A DNA stretch of 64,000 bases from Nephrocerus scutellatus (lineage: Eukaryota; Arthropoda; Insecta; Diptera; Pipunculidae). Below the pieces are notes generated by a model. It had not been told where the DNA came from, ran no database searches, and saw only the letters and a list, made by a program, of their open reading frames with translations. The stretch is from positions 30,108,669-30,172,668 of the forward strand of contig OX352762.1 in assembly GCA_947095585.1 (NCBI GenBank), written 5' to 3'. Shown piece by piece: positions 45,983 through 57,499 of this stretch. Both the position numbers and the translations under genes were made by a program. Numbering within the stretch: the first letter of the stretch is position 1; every line of letters starts with the position of its first letter.

Positions 45983-46905
45983 TGTCTATGCACGCGTGTC
46001 TTAAACGACTGCAGATCATAAAAATGCGGAAACACAGAATCAAATCATTCCATATAACTATCGTGCGGCTAAAGAAGGAATCTCTGAATTGGTTAGTAGG
46101 TCCGAAGATAGGCTTAATGGTAGACCCGTGAGCTCGAGTTGAGGCACGGGTATTACGGATGGGTTGGAGAATAGGCGGGATGCATCTGGATAGTTCTTTT
46201 GAACACCGCTTGTGGAAAAAGCGATAAAACAGTGACCGGCAGGAAACATTCCTACGATGTTCAAGCGATTCAATTGTTTTCGCGATATGAACGTCACCAA
46301 TAAGTTTTACGCGCGGTTCTGAACTCTGTCTAGTAGATGCAATGTGGTCTTGGGGGTACCTGCCCAGACAATACAATTGTATTCGAGTTTAGGGCGAATA
46401 TACGCCTTGATCTAAAGGAGTGAAGTACATCTTGCACCGTTTTAATAAACCTAAACATCTCGCTGCATTTTTGGCGATAGCAAATATGTGGTCGTTCCAA
46501 CGAAGCTTGTTGTTAACGCACATACCGAGAATTAAGAGCTTTTTAGTTTCTTTGATGCAAGAACCATTCATGGATAAAGGTTGGGGGTTTAAATTACGCT
46601 TAGACGACAGAAGACAGCATTGGGTTTTAGAAGCGTTAAATTCAACTCTATTATGTAGTCCCCACCTTAATATGCTGTCAAGGTCAGAATTTAACATACA
46701 TTGTTGTTCAAGTTCCTGTTCGATTGTTCGAGGATTTCACGAAGTTGTCTGCTTTCAATGGCTGTCAAAAACAAATTAAATGACGCAACTTGCTTAAAAT
46801 GATAGCAGTCTATCAATAGATGCCAAATGGCGCGAACAGTTCAGTTGCATTTAAAGGTAATGCGCCGGAAATTCAAACAGTCACTGACTTATCAAATTGC
46901 CTCGT

Positions 46906-47960
46906 CACACATGTTAAAAAAAATGTAAACAAACCCAAATCGGGTTTCGTGTTCTATTTGCTGATAAAACAAATCGACCTTCGAACGATTCTTAAACTGC
47001 AAGTGAGACGCGACATTAACTGTATTTTATTTGGACTACGAATAAGGAATTCGAATGTCAAAACCAGCCAAACAGCAGGTTTTCAAATTCCAAAGAAGGA
47101 ATTCGACAGTGCAATTGTTGTTGTAATTCCTTATTCCTCGGCAAATAAAATACAGCAATTAATGCAGTGAAATAATTCAAAAATTTAAATTTTCTGCGCA
47201 TACTCCATTATACTCCACAAAAGCTTGGTTATCTACGCCGATCACAAAATAAAAAACGGTAGCACTTCTCTAGAGGCTTTTTTAACGTACATATCTTTGT
47301 GTCTGCCTAAATACATCTCCCCGAAATCTCTTCAATCTCGCTGTTCAACTATGCTGACTTTACCAATGTAATCTTGCTTGTCTTCCGCGATCGTTAATTA
47401 AACCACTCAGCTCGAAAAATTTAAATCAACTTTCCTTGCATAGCCGCTGAATAAAGTAATTATAGAATTTTTTTTTTTTAATTTTTTTTTTTTTTTTTAT
47501 ATCTTATATATATATCTTATATACGCACACATATGCATACTCCTACGACATCGATTTCATTGCAGAAACCAGCGAATTGTCACTGGTGCAAGGGCAAGGG
47601 CAAGACTAAGTATTTGCTGTCAACAAGAAGGGACACTTAACGCTGACATATTGGTCAGAATGTCCAAACGTCCCCATATAACTTTTAGGTAGTTAAGGAG
47701 TTAGGCGATCACGAAGTTAATATATATGACTATTTCCAATTGCACAAACCGTACCCAAAACCATAACAATGGGTTTGCTGTCAAAGTGCGAGGGTTTTCA
47801 TATAAACCAGAGATTTATTTTGCTTGTAATCGTTGTCATGTGTATTATATATTGTGCACTGAATTACTGAAGAACACGATATACAATATTGTTTCACGTT
47901 ATACCATCTATCATTTCCAGCATCTGATTTTGTTCACCAAATTAAGAAATAAGCTCCTGA
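46906..47960. other. Intronic sequence with one family C piece and AT-rich DNA
   Basis: 47049-47160 repeats family C. 47470-47510 is a T-run followed by TATATCTTATA repeats. The frame at 46820-47170 straddles the mariner end and family C and is fortuitous. Nothing else was recognised. Confidence 0.45.
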
Positions 47961-47964
47961 CTTT

Positions 47965-48300
47965 TTCATCAAACTTACTTAGCTTGAATTTCAACTTCTC
48001 CTTCAGTTCCTGGCTTAGTTGCTGCGACTTTTGATTTTGTCGATTTAACTCTTCCTTTAGCTCTCGACTTTGTTGCTGCGATAATTGCTGATCAAACTTG
48101 TCGCTCTTGCTTCAGTTCTTGGCTGTGCGGTTGATTTTGTCGATTCAAATTTTAGCTTTGGTGTTCCAACTTATCGCTTTTACTGCACATTTGTTGCATT
48201 TGCGCATTCAGCATCACTTTCATGTTTGGCAATTCGTTATCTTCTGTAGTAGACGATTTTCGTTCCATTAGCTCAGTCTCAAACAAAAGCTCTAAAATTG
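47965..48300 (-). pseudogene. Gag fragment of the gypsy-like family
   Basis: The complement gives the start of gag: a MERKSSTTEDNELPNMKVML-like reading followed by MQQ and Gln/Ser coiled-coil words, matching 15580-15910 of the compound element. It has frame breaks and no LTR nearby, so it is an isolated relic. Confidence 0.7.
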
Positions 48301-48554
48301 CCGCGGCTAATGCGCTAATTCTTTTTCCCCCCTTTGATTGATGATCATTTTTTCAGCTTCCCATCACACACTTTCTTTTTTTTATGAATGAATTTATTTA
48401 AATTGCATGTTTTTATGAATCGATCGAGTTTAAACTTTGCATTGGGGTTTTATACCATAATGAACACATAATAGGCATATTTTGAAAGTGGTCAGACTCC
48501 TGAGTCTCCATAAGAATTTTTTTTATTGTTTCTACAAATTGCATGTTTTTATGA

Positions 48555-48720
48555 ATGAGGTGGTCAGTGGGCGGGTGATCAGTGGGTGGAAGGTCAGTGG
48601 GCGGGAGATCAGTGTGCGGGAGGACAGTTGGATAGGGGTCAGTGGGGGAGTGGTTAATGTGCGGAAGTTCAGTGGGCGGGAGGTCAGTGTGCGGTCAGTT
48701 GGGTAGGGGTCAGTGGATAG
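48555..48720 (+). repeat. G-rich minisatellite, about 16-bp units
   Basis: About ten imperfect units of the type GTCAGTGGGCGGGAG, with TG/GG variation. Open frames across it on both strands (for example 48786..48532) are by-products of the repeat. It lies just inside the right end of a Helitron-like segment. Confidence 0.8.
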
Positions 48721-48790
48721 GGCAGCCGGGAAACGCCGGGTATTTATTTTTTTCACGTGTACGGGTAGTAAAGCGCCCGGGAACATCTAG
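48721..48790 (+). mobile_element. Helitron-like 3' end
   Basis: Ends GCGCCCGGGAACATCTAG, a GC-palindrome shortly before CTAG, as in Helitron termini (hairpin then CTRR). The next base pair begins another Helitron-like 5' end. The 5' boundary of this element was not found. Confidence 0.4.
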
Positions 48791-49971
48791 TCATATATAA
48801 AAATGAATGTCTGTTGGTTTGTAATATGGCACTAAAACTAAAAAACTAGGCGGCGGATTGAACTGAAACTTTCACAGAATGTTTGTCTTAAGAATATACA
48901 TAGTGCGAGTATGACCTGATAGGTGGCGTACTAAAAAATAGAAATAATCGCGCAATACCTAAACCACTGGCCATATGTTCGTTTGGTGCTCCTATATGTT
49001 TATCTCTTTTTTGAGCCCGATAGGTGGCACTGAGGTTGATGTCATCACGCTTAAAAGACGTCATAACGCCTTAACAACTGGACGTATCGAAGCCATATTC
49101 ACACTATATGTTCGTTTGGAGCTATGATAAGTTTATGTTTTTTAGAGCTTAGACATATCTTAGCCATATTCACCAGACATGTCCGATTAGTGATCCGATA
49201 AGATTATATATGTTTTGATCCCGTAGGTGGTGCATATGTGTGTAAGAGCATCACGGCTAAGCCACAAACGAAATATACAAGATATGTTCGGTTGGTGCTC
49301 CAAAAGGTTTACTTCTTTTTTTTATTCCGGTAGAAGGAGCTGGGGTCGAGATATATTTGAAAGTGTGTATAAAACAACCCATAAAAATTTTTCGTGTAAA
49401 TACTTTAATCGGGAATACACAATGTGCAGTTTGAATAAAATCGGGTAAATTTTTTAAAATTTTTGTTAGAGAGAACCCCAACCCCGGGGCCATTTCACTA
49501 CTAAATTTTTACGAAAAGTGTTGTCCATCGGAGATACACATCCGTATAAAATTTGAAGAAAATCGGGTAAATTTTGTAAACAGTTTGTATGGGTGCCCCC
49601 TTACCCTGGGCCCCCATCGCTTCAAAAATTTTACAAAAAGTGTAATGTACAATAAACATTGGTTAAATTTTTTTGACGTTGTTTTTTAAGGAAACCAATC
49701 CAATTTACCAATCTATTTTTAAAAAATTTCCAATGTATATTATTGGCAGGTTGAGGAAGGTTATAGGGTATAGCCTAGAGTAAAACATCTTCACCCATTT
49801 CCCCACGGAGTAGAAATGTAAAATATCAGCAACATCTGCAGACAGATTTTTATGAATTTTTCAATACATATTATTGACCGGTGGGGAAAGGTTTAGCCCA
49901 TAGAACAATAGGTAGTAAGGGCAAGGTAGGAATTCCATTGTGCTGGTGGTGGAGCGCCTGGGAACAGCTAG
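48791..49971 (+). mobile_element. Helitron-like non-autonomous element
   Basis: Starts TCATATATAAAAATGAATGT and ends GGAGCGCCTGGGAACAGCTAG followed by T, matching the TC...CTRR|T format. No terminal inverted repeats or target duplication. It is 1181 bp with no transposase frame. It contains a degraded family A piece (49370-49690). The assignment is by end signature only. Confidence 0.5.
49370..49690 (+). repeat. Repeat family A, degraded copy
   Basis: AACAACCCATAAAAATTTTT, then two monomers with TACACAATGTGC (49424) and ATACACATCCGTA (49533) and AAAATCGGGTAAATTTT. The 5' module interior is missing. Confidence 0.65.
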
Positions 49972-50428
49972 TTTTAATTATAAAATGTAGAATTCAATAA
50001 TTGCAAATACCTTTAAAATAAGTTTTTGAATGATAAAGCGTAAAGGAATAGAGGAAGCAATCACATATATTCGTACATACAGTAGACTCGTGTTGCAGCA
50101 TAGTAAATAATCCAGCAGAGTACATGAACATGACTTGTTTTACTTTATCTCTCATTTACTCAATAAAAGTTTATAATGACGCAATAATAAGCAATCGTGC
50201 TCTTGATCGTATGAGTACTCTAAAAAGCAGAAAACATTTATCTCAGAGAAGTAATGAGAGTAAGAACCTAAAAAGAAGTAAAATAAAAGAAATACATACA
50301 ACGATACAACACATTGAACGAAAAATTAAATTATGTAATCGACCAACTTCTTGTTAAAGAAAAAATTTCTATGTGCTTATTGTCTATGCTCTAGCCTAAC
50401 GTAGTCGGATCGAAATCGGAAAATATTC
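49972..50428. other. Intronic sequence, no feature recognised
   Basis: Contains a 77-codon frame (50124-50357) rich in Lys, Ser and Asn with no recognised similarity. Probably non-coding. Confidence 0.35.
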
Positions 50429-50429
50429 T

Positions 50430-50855
50430 CTAAAAAACAACCCATTAGAATTAAAATGTTTCATGTAAATTCTCCAATAACCAAAAGTATGCTGAATTCC
50501 ACTATAAATGCCGAAAAATAAAAACACATTCGAAGCACTGCAACCCAACAAAAAAACAACCCTAATCGTAAAGCAGACAGCGCTGCTCCAGCGCACCACA
50601 CACAGAACACAGTCATCATAGCATGGTGGCATGATCTGATGCCGCTATGTGGGAAAAAATTTGTATGAGAGCCTCCCGACCCCGCGGCCCGATCAATTTC
50701 AAGTTTTAATAGAAAGTATTGTCACCGGAATACACATGTGTGCAAAGTTTCAATAAAATCGGGCTTTAGGAAGTGGGTTAAAAATTGATCACAAGATCTG
50801 ACCATCCAGCTAGCTAGCAAGCCAGCCAGGGCACGCGAAGTTAATAGGGAATTTA
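50430..50855 (+). repeat. Repeat family A, internally deleted copy
   Basis: 5' tip AACAACCCATTAGAATTAAA, one monomer with ACACATGTGTGCAAAGTTTC (about 50731), then a CAGCTAGCTAGCAAGCCAGC stretch and end CGCGAAGTTAATAGGGAATTT. The direct-repeat region near the end differs from other copies. Confidence 0.7.
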
Positions 50856-51804
50856 CAAATATTACTTGCTCTCTCATCGCCATCTTGCTGAGTTCGCTTA
50901 CAAGTCGATCGCCTACGTGTAGCAAAGTTCATATTATGCAATTACTAATTTTGGTTAATTAAATTTTTCTTTTCTTGGAAATTTATATCTTTAATATTCA
51001 TTTGCAGTACATTCGCCACATGTTCTCTAACAGTAGAATATACTCATCTTAATCAAAACTTTATAAAATTTTTATTTTATTTTCTGTTTAATTTAGTAAT
51101 AAAATAATAAGTTTATTGTAATCTATTTAATTCTTAAGTTTTATTAAATAAAGAAATATATCTAATCTAATCTTGAGCAAATTGAAAGTGATATTAATAA
51201 CTCTACCCAGCAAATGGAAAGATACAATACAGAATTAAAAACAAACAAGACCACATATCAAATGTGTGGAAATATTGCTTCATAGCATCATTAAGCTGAC
51301 TAGCAATACAGAAAATTGTTATGTCGCACTGCTAGAAGAACACCGAACAAAATAAACTGTTATATCGCACGTCTAGAAGAACACTGTCACAACTAAAACA
51401 CTGCAAATTTTAAGTTATAGCTGGAAGAGTAACGCCACAAGTCAATTTGAAAAAACCATTCCATAAAAATTGAAATTTTTCTTGTAAATAATCTAATCGG
51501 GGATTTGTTTTGATATAGGTCCTAGCTCAAAAAATTAAAATATTTATATTTTCTTTATTATTAGTACATAATATGATGTAAAAATACTATGGCAAATATG
51601 TGTTTTAAGGGTTTAAGGGATTTTGACTTTTCCTTCCCACACCCCCCAACAATCCACCACCCTACCAGCAATGTGGGCGAAGTTTGTAGGAAACGCCCCT
51701 TTCGGAGAAAGAGGTCGTTAAAGTTTTGAACACTTTTTTGAAAATTTCATTTTTCTAAGTGGTTTGATAAACGGTAGTGGGTATTGATATCATATAAAAG
51801 ATAA
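50856..51804. other. Intronic sequence, mostly unassigned
   Basis: Contains only a 5' tip of family A at 51455-51505 (CCATAAAAATTGAAATTTTT). No gene. Confidence 0.4.
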
Positions 51805-53972
51805 TAAAAAAACAACCCATAAAAATTAAAATTTTTCATCTAAATTCTCTAATCGCAGAAATTGATATGGGAGCCCCTCGATCCTGGGCCATTTTTTTTA
51901 TTGTAGAAGAAAATCATCGAAACAAACATTTGACATCAGATGTTAAAATTGAAAAAGCTCAGATCATTTTATTCTGAGCACTTAGAGCACGCTCATACTC
52001 TGAGCAAATAAGAAACACGAACATTTATCTTGAGAACTCTTTGACTGCTCTGAACTAATTTATGAAAACGCCAAATGACAGAATATTGTGAAAACTTGTT
52101 GTTCTATCTGTAAGTTGATATCGACAACAAAAAAAAACGACATCAATAAAAATACAATTCAGTATATAAAAAAAACAACCCATAAAAATTAAAATTTTTC
52201 ATCTAAATTCTCTAATCGCAGAAATTGATATGGGAGCCCCTCGATCCTGGGCCATTTTTTTTATTGTAGAAGAAAATCATCGAAACAAACATTTGACATC
52301 AGATGTTAAAATTGAAAAAGCTCAGATCATTTTATTCTGAGCACTTAGAGCACGCTCATACTCTGAGCAAATAAGAAACACGAACATTTATCTTGAGAAC
52401 TCTTTGACTGCTCTGAACTAATTTATAAAAACGCCAAATGACAGAATATTGTGAAAACTTGTTGTTCTATCTGTAAGTTGATATCGACAACAAAAAAAAA
52501 CGACATCAATAAAAATACAATTCAGTATATAAAAAAAACAACCCATAAAAATTAAAATTTTTCATCTAAATTCTCTAATAGCAGAAATTGATATGGGAGC
52601 CCCTCGATCCTGGGCCATTTTTTTTTATTGTAGGAGAAAATCATCGAAACAAACATTTGACATCAGTTGTTAAAATTCAAAAAGCTCAGATCATTTTATT
52701 CTGAGCACTTAGAGCACGCTCATACTCTGAGCAAATAAGAAACACGAACATTTATCTTGAGAACTCTTTGACTGCTCTGAACTAATTTATGAAAACGCCA
52801 AATGACAGAATATTGTGAAAACTTGTTGTTCTATCTGTATGTTGATATCGACAACAAAAAACACGACATCAATAAAAATGTAAGTTGAAGTAAGCATAAA
52901 ACATGTATGTCTCGTTTCATTTGCTGGGTTCATTTGTGCGTGAGCTAAGATTTCTCTCTCTCTCTCCACCACCAAAACCATGCAGCGCAGCCGACTGCGC
53001 AGCACACACCGCAGACAGTCCATAAAGGGCGACGAATATCTGATGCCAGTATTGATATTTAAAAAATGTATAAGGGCCTTGCGGCCGAACCCGGGACCCG
53101 ATCACTACCAAATTTTCGAAAAAGTATTGTTTATTGGATATACACATGTGTGTAATATTTGAAGAAAATCGGGTAAATTTTTTAAAATTTTTGTTTGGGA
53201 GCCCCCCGACCCCGCAGCCCGAGGGGCCTCAAAATTTAATAGAAAGTGTTGTCTCCGGAAATACACATGTGTGCAAAATTTCAATAAAATCGGGCCATGG
53301 GAAGTGGGTTAAAAATTGATCGCAAGAATCCACGACAGACGACCGACCGACGACCGACCGACGACCGACGACCGACCGACGACCGACCGACGACCGACCG
53401 ACGACCGACCGACGACCGACCGACGACCCACGGGCAAGTGAAGTTAATATAGAGAATTTAATAAAAATGTAAGTTGAAGTAAGCATAAAACATTTATGTC
53501 TCGTTTCATTTGCTGGGTTCATTTGTGCGTGCGCTAAGATTTCTCTCTCTCTCTCCACCACCAACAAAACCATGCAGCGCAGCCGACTGCGCAGCACACA
53601 CCGCACAAAGTCCATAAAGGGCGACGAATATCTGATGCCAGTACAGATATTTAAAAAATGTATAAGGGCCTTGCGGCCGAACCCGGGACCCGATCACTAC
53701 CAAATTTTCGAAAAAGTATTGTTTATTGGGTATACACATGTGTGTAAAATTTGAAGAAAATCGGGTAAATTTTTTAAAATTTTTGTTTGGGAGCCCCCCG
53801 ACCCCCAATCAAAATTTAATAGAAAGTGTTGTCTCCGGAAATACGCATGTGTGCAAAATTTCAATAAAATCGGGCCATGGGAAGTGGGTTAAAAATTGAT
53901 CGCAAGAATCCACGACAGACGACCGACCGACCGACGACCCACGGGCAAGTGAAGTTAATATAGAGAATTTAA
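51805..53972 (+). repeat. Modular tandem cluster of repeat family A
   Basis: Three near-identical 5' modules have a 363-bp period (CAACCC at 51813, 52176, 52539). The third continues into a 3' module that ends near 53462, and a second 3' module runs 53462-53972. Module junctions fall at AT-rich AATAAAAAT words. The first 3' module carries an expanded GACCGACC array (53336-53427); the second has only a few units. No protein coding. Confidence 0.88.
53336..53427 (+). repeat. GACCGACC minisatellite inside repeat A
   Basis: About ten imperfect 8-12-bp units of GACCGACCGAC type. Homologous sites in other copies hold CACAAACC, GCTGGCTG or short GACC units, so this is a copy-specific expansion. It produces spurious VGRRSVVGRS-type open frames on the minus strand. 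Confidence 0.85.
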
Positions 53973-54133
53973 AAATACCTTCCAACCTATAAAAAAGTTG
54001 GTTCAATAAAACCACCCTTGGCAGATCCAAAAAATGTCTTTCTCATTAAAGTTCAGCAGGGGGCGTTATTAAAAGAGGGCGGACCAAAATATTGCTATCA
54101 AACAAAGGTAAAAATTACTCCTACACAGCCGTA

Positions 54134-54645
54134 CTTTTTAAATTCTCTATATTAACTTCGCGTGCACGTGGCTGGCTGGCTGGCTGGTCAGATTTTCTGA
54201 TCAATTTTTAGCCCACTTCCCATGGCCCGATTTTATTAAAATTTTGCACACATGTATATTTCCGGTGACAATACTATTATTATTCTATTAAAATTTGAGG
54301 CCCCTCGGACCTCGGGTTTGAGGGGCTCCCATACAAATATTTTACTAAATTTACCCGATTTTCTTTAAATTTTGTACACATGTGTGTCTTCGTTGGAAAA
54401 CACTTTTTGTAAAAATTTGTAGAGATCGGCCCCTTGGGGACCCCAATATACAATTTTTAAATATAGCTATATCGCATCAGATCACGGCAAAGTCTGAGCT
54501 CTGTGCTTTATGAGCAGCGCTGTTCGCTGCCGCTGCGTTATTTGGTGGATGATTTTGCCAAAAGACGAGCACGCAGTGTGTGTGTGTATCTCTGATTAGA
54601 GAATTTACAAGAAAAATTTTAATTTTTATGGGTTGTTTTTTTTTA
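54134..54645 (-). repeat. Repeat family A, inverted copy
   Basis: Complementary orientation: starts TAAATTCTCTATATTAACTT, has GGCTGGCTGGCTGGC units and two monomers (ACACATGTATAT 54247, ACACATGTGTGT 54377), and ends TTTTTATGGGTTGTTTTTTT. Most of the 5' module interior is missing. Confidence 0.8.
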
Positions 54646-55440
54646 TGTGTGTGTTTTTACAGTATGTCCATAATTTTCAAAAACGCCTTTTAAAAGAAAA
54701 ACTAATACCTGGATATAAACCAAATAAGCGAGGGAATCATATCATCTCTTTTTGTACTTTTCTTACTTAAAAATTTTCATCTTAATTTGATACCAATATT
54801 TAGGCCCGCCCACTTTTGAACACGCCCACTGCTTAACTCTCATGTGAAAGTAATTTTTTGGCTATAACTCTGTCGAGGGGGTTGAATTGAACCCAATTTT
54901 TCATGTATTTTTATTGACTTTATATGACACCAATTAACCCCCTAACATCCATAAAACCTTTAAAAAAAAAAAAAAAGCTCTAAACTTTTGAAGCCCCTCT
55001 CTCCTTAAGGGGGAATTTCCATTAAACAAGATTGCTGTTTTCAAGGTCTGCTCAATTAGAGCTTTGAGAAGGGGGAATGGGTCCGAAAACCGTAACCCTC
55101 TGTTCCTTAAAACACACTTTATCCAATACTATTTATATCTACTTTTGTTATCCAGATAACTTTATTGTTTTTCTAGTTTTTGTGAATTAATCTCAATCTG
55201 TTGGACGATTTTTAAAAGGAAAATTTATATTCCGTAAAATCATGAATAAAAACATCATTAAATGCGTAATAAATTATACATAAATAATAATAATAATAAT
55301 TCTTTTTACATTGTATTTTTTTGGTTATAATCGTCAAATTATGTTTTTAAATCACATTTTACCTTAATCCGAAATACACATGGGCATGCGAAGTTAATAT
55401 AGAAAATTAAAAAATTAGCCGCTTGAGAGCAGAAGTGTCG
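54646..55440. other. Unassigned intronic DNA with AAT microsatellite
   Basis: An AAT/ATA run lies at about 55286-55305. No coding remnant recognised. Confidence 0.4.
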
Positions 55441-55446
55441 TTCTTT

Positions 55447-56232
55447 TTTAAATTCTCTATATTAACTTCGCGTACACGTGGCTGGCTGGTTGGCTGGTCA
55501 GATTTTCTGATAAATTTTTAACCCACTTCCCATAGCCCCATTTTATTAAAACTTTGCACACATGTATATTTCCGGTGACAATACTTTCTATTAAGATTTG
55601 AGACCCGATTTTCCTGAAATTTTGTACACATGTGTATTTCCGGTGACAATACTTTTTTTAAAATTTGGAAGTGATTTTTTTTTAAATATCATAAAGTGGC
55701 ATCAGATACCGTCGCAATTTAATGACTGTGTGCGGTGTGTGCTGCGCAGTCGGCTGCGCTGCTTGGTTTTGTTGGTGGAGAGAGAGAGAGAGAAATCTTA
55801 GCTCACGCACATATGAACCCAGCAAATGAAACGAGACATAAACGTTTTATGCTTAATTCAACTTACTTACTTATTTACTGAATTGTATTTTTATTGATGT
55901 CGTTTTTTGTTTTCGATATCAACTTACAGATATAAAAACAAGTTTTCACAATATTCTGTCATTTGGCGTTTTCATAAATTAGTTCAGAGCAGTGAAAGAG
56001 TTCTCAAGATAAATGCTCGTGTTTCTTATTTGCTCAGAGTATGAGCGTGCTCTAAATGCTCCGAATAAAATGATCTGAGCATTTTCAAATTTGACATCTG
56101 ATGTCAAATGTTTCTTTCGATGATTTTCTCCTACAATAAAAAAAAATAACCAGGATCGAGGGGCTCCCATATCAATTTCTGCGATTAGAGAATTTAGATG
56201 AAAAATTTTAATTTTTATGGGTTGTTTTTTCT
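55447..56232 (-). repeat. Repeat family A, inverted near-complete copy
   Basis: Contains both modules in complement: TAAATTCTCTATATTAACTT, GGCTGGCTGG units, monomers near 55558 and 55627, TGCGCAGTCGGCTGCGCTGC, a GA-run (55776-55791), GAGCGTGCTCTAAATGCTC and TTTTTATGGGTTGTTTTTTC. About 85-90 percent like the other copies by eye. Confidence 0.82.
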
Positions 56233-57144
56233 AGAGTGATTTTGTTGCTCCGGCCAGTGGAACAATGACTATTGATTTGGTACAGCCAAAATCGTAATGG
56301 CTCTAATAGAACAACGACACATATCGAAAATATTTTGAGTTGTGACAGTCTTATATCAAAAGATAAATTACTTTTTCTTGTATATTTAGCTTTTCGGCAA
56401 ATGTATGCCTCTTTCAATTAACTTAAACCATACCCGAAACCATACCTGCGGGTAAGCGTTCAAAGTGACATGGTTTTCGTGGTGAATGCTTTGCAAATGC
56501 AAATAGAAGGCCAAACCGAAACCAAGTTTGACATTTCTAGTTTACACGAATTATTTATTCACTTTTGAATTGATTTTTGGTAAACTATGTTCTTAAATCG
56601 TCGTATTCACAGGAATGTCAAAAACAAACTAAGAAATAAGTCTTGCTTGCCCTCACTTCGCTATATTGCTGAGTAAACGCAAATCGACGGGTAGCAAAGT
56701 TTAAGTGACGGTTACAAAACTTTGCCAATAAAACGCAAAATCATACCCGGGTAAAGTTTGCAAAAAGAACGTCAAACCAAAACCACGAAAGAGAAATCTT
56801 AACTATACCCTGCAAATCGAAAGAGCTATTAACATGGAAAAATTTATTCCAGTTATAGTGGTGTCATTTTTCTATCGCGAGTCTTAAAGTTGAGTCACAG
56901 CAAGTGTCGGTGGTGTGCGCACATTTAATTATACGTTAATTCATTTATGTATTGATTTGCTTTGAGGTTATCGAAATAAAAATGAAAAGCGGTCAGAAAT
57001 AAGAAAAGAAATACACCATAATACCAATGACGAAACAATAAACTCAGAGACTTCGGATACAATAAAACATAGTGCTCTAAAAGTATGTGTGGCATACGTT
57101 TACGAAGGCAGGAAGTAGCAGCAGATAATCCGAGTTACAAAACT

Positions 57145-57335
57145 GCTCATTTGAGGCTTTAAAGAAAGATTTTAACGATGCTGATAACGATCCTAATTTT
57201 GAATCCGCATCACCTGACTCAGATTCGTTCGATTTCAAAAACGACAAAATAAAAGAAAATTCTAGAAAGGAAAGACCAAAAAGAAACAAATTTATAAAAA
57301 ACGAATTACACAGCCAAACTACTTCGCAACGCTAA
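57145..57335 (+). pseudogene. Unrecognised coding-like segment
   Basis: A frame open for about 60 codons reads SFEALKKDFNDADNDPNFES then charged Asp/Ser and Lys/Arg stretches (RKERPKRNKF). Its composition is unlike the surrounding AT-rich DNA and resembles an acidic-to-basic linker of a nuclear or transposon protein. There is no start codon and no family could be assigned. Confidence 0.25.
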
Positions 57336-57499
57336 TAAGGAGTATACAAACTAAGTCGCAAAGGTTGTTGCTGGAGCAAAATGCATGCACCTGCCGTGAA
57401 GTGAAACATGCAGGCTCACTACTATGATTTTATATCAACTTAGAAGTAATATAACATACTTGAAGATTTTGACACGTAAACGCGATTTTAAATCAAATA

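Larger units (their letters stand above)
44264..46698 (-). mobile_element. LINE-2, copy 2, split by LINE-1
   Basis: 3' end at 44264-44371 (A-run, then complement TTATAAGGGTTCAAACC and GGCGTTAGGAAATTAGG). It resumes at 45983 with 3' UTR and ORF2 end: LIGDVHIAKTIESLEHRRNV (46376-45963) and GLHNRVEFNASKTQCCLL, LILGMCVNNKLRWNDHIF (46697-46389). 5' truncated at about 46698. It matches 25860-26860, without the MITE present there. Confidence 0.82.
43279..46905 (-). mobile_element. Mariner element split by nested insertions
   Basis: Inverted ends share TTTGATAAGTCAGTGACT: left near 43290-43308 on the plus strand, right at 46880-46897 on the minus. Transposase pieces on the minus strand: GEHAPKKAKVGLS...GKTITGEYYSELLDRFD (44263-44060) and AKVNKLGSELLAHPAYSSDL then CDYFLFPNLKKW (43580-43370, third catalytic Asp in SSDL). 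The coding region is broken by family C sequence (43585-44055) and by LINE-2 (44264-46698). The 5' untranslated part survives at 46700-46905. The N-terminal DNA-binding half was not found. Confidence 0.8.

Noticed and set aside
46820..47170. 116-codon frame on the plus strand
   Set aside because: It crosses the mariner terminal repeat and family C sequence; its composition is not protein-like.
48532..48786. 84-codon frame with RPLTFHPLITRPLT-type repeats
   Set aside because: By-product of the 16-bp G-rich minisatellite.
53229..53615. 128-codon frame with VGRRSVVGRS repeats
   Set aside because: It is the translation of the GACCGACC minisatellite in repeat family A, with no start context and no conservation among copies.
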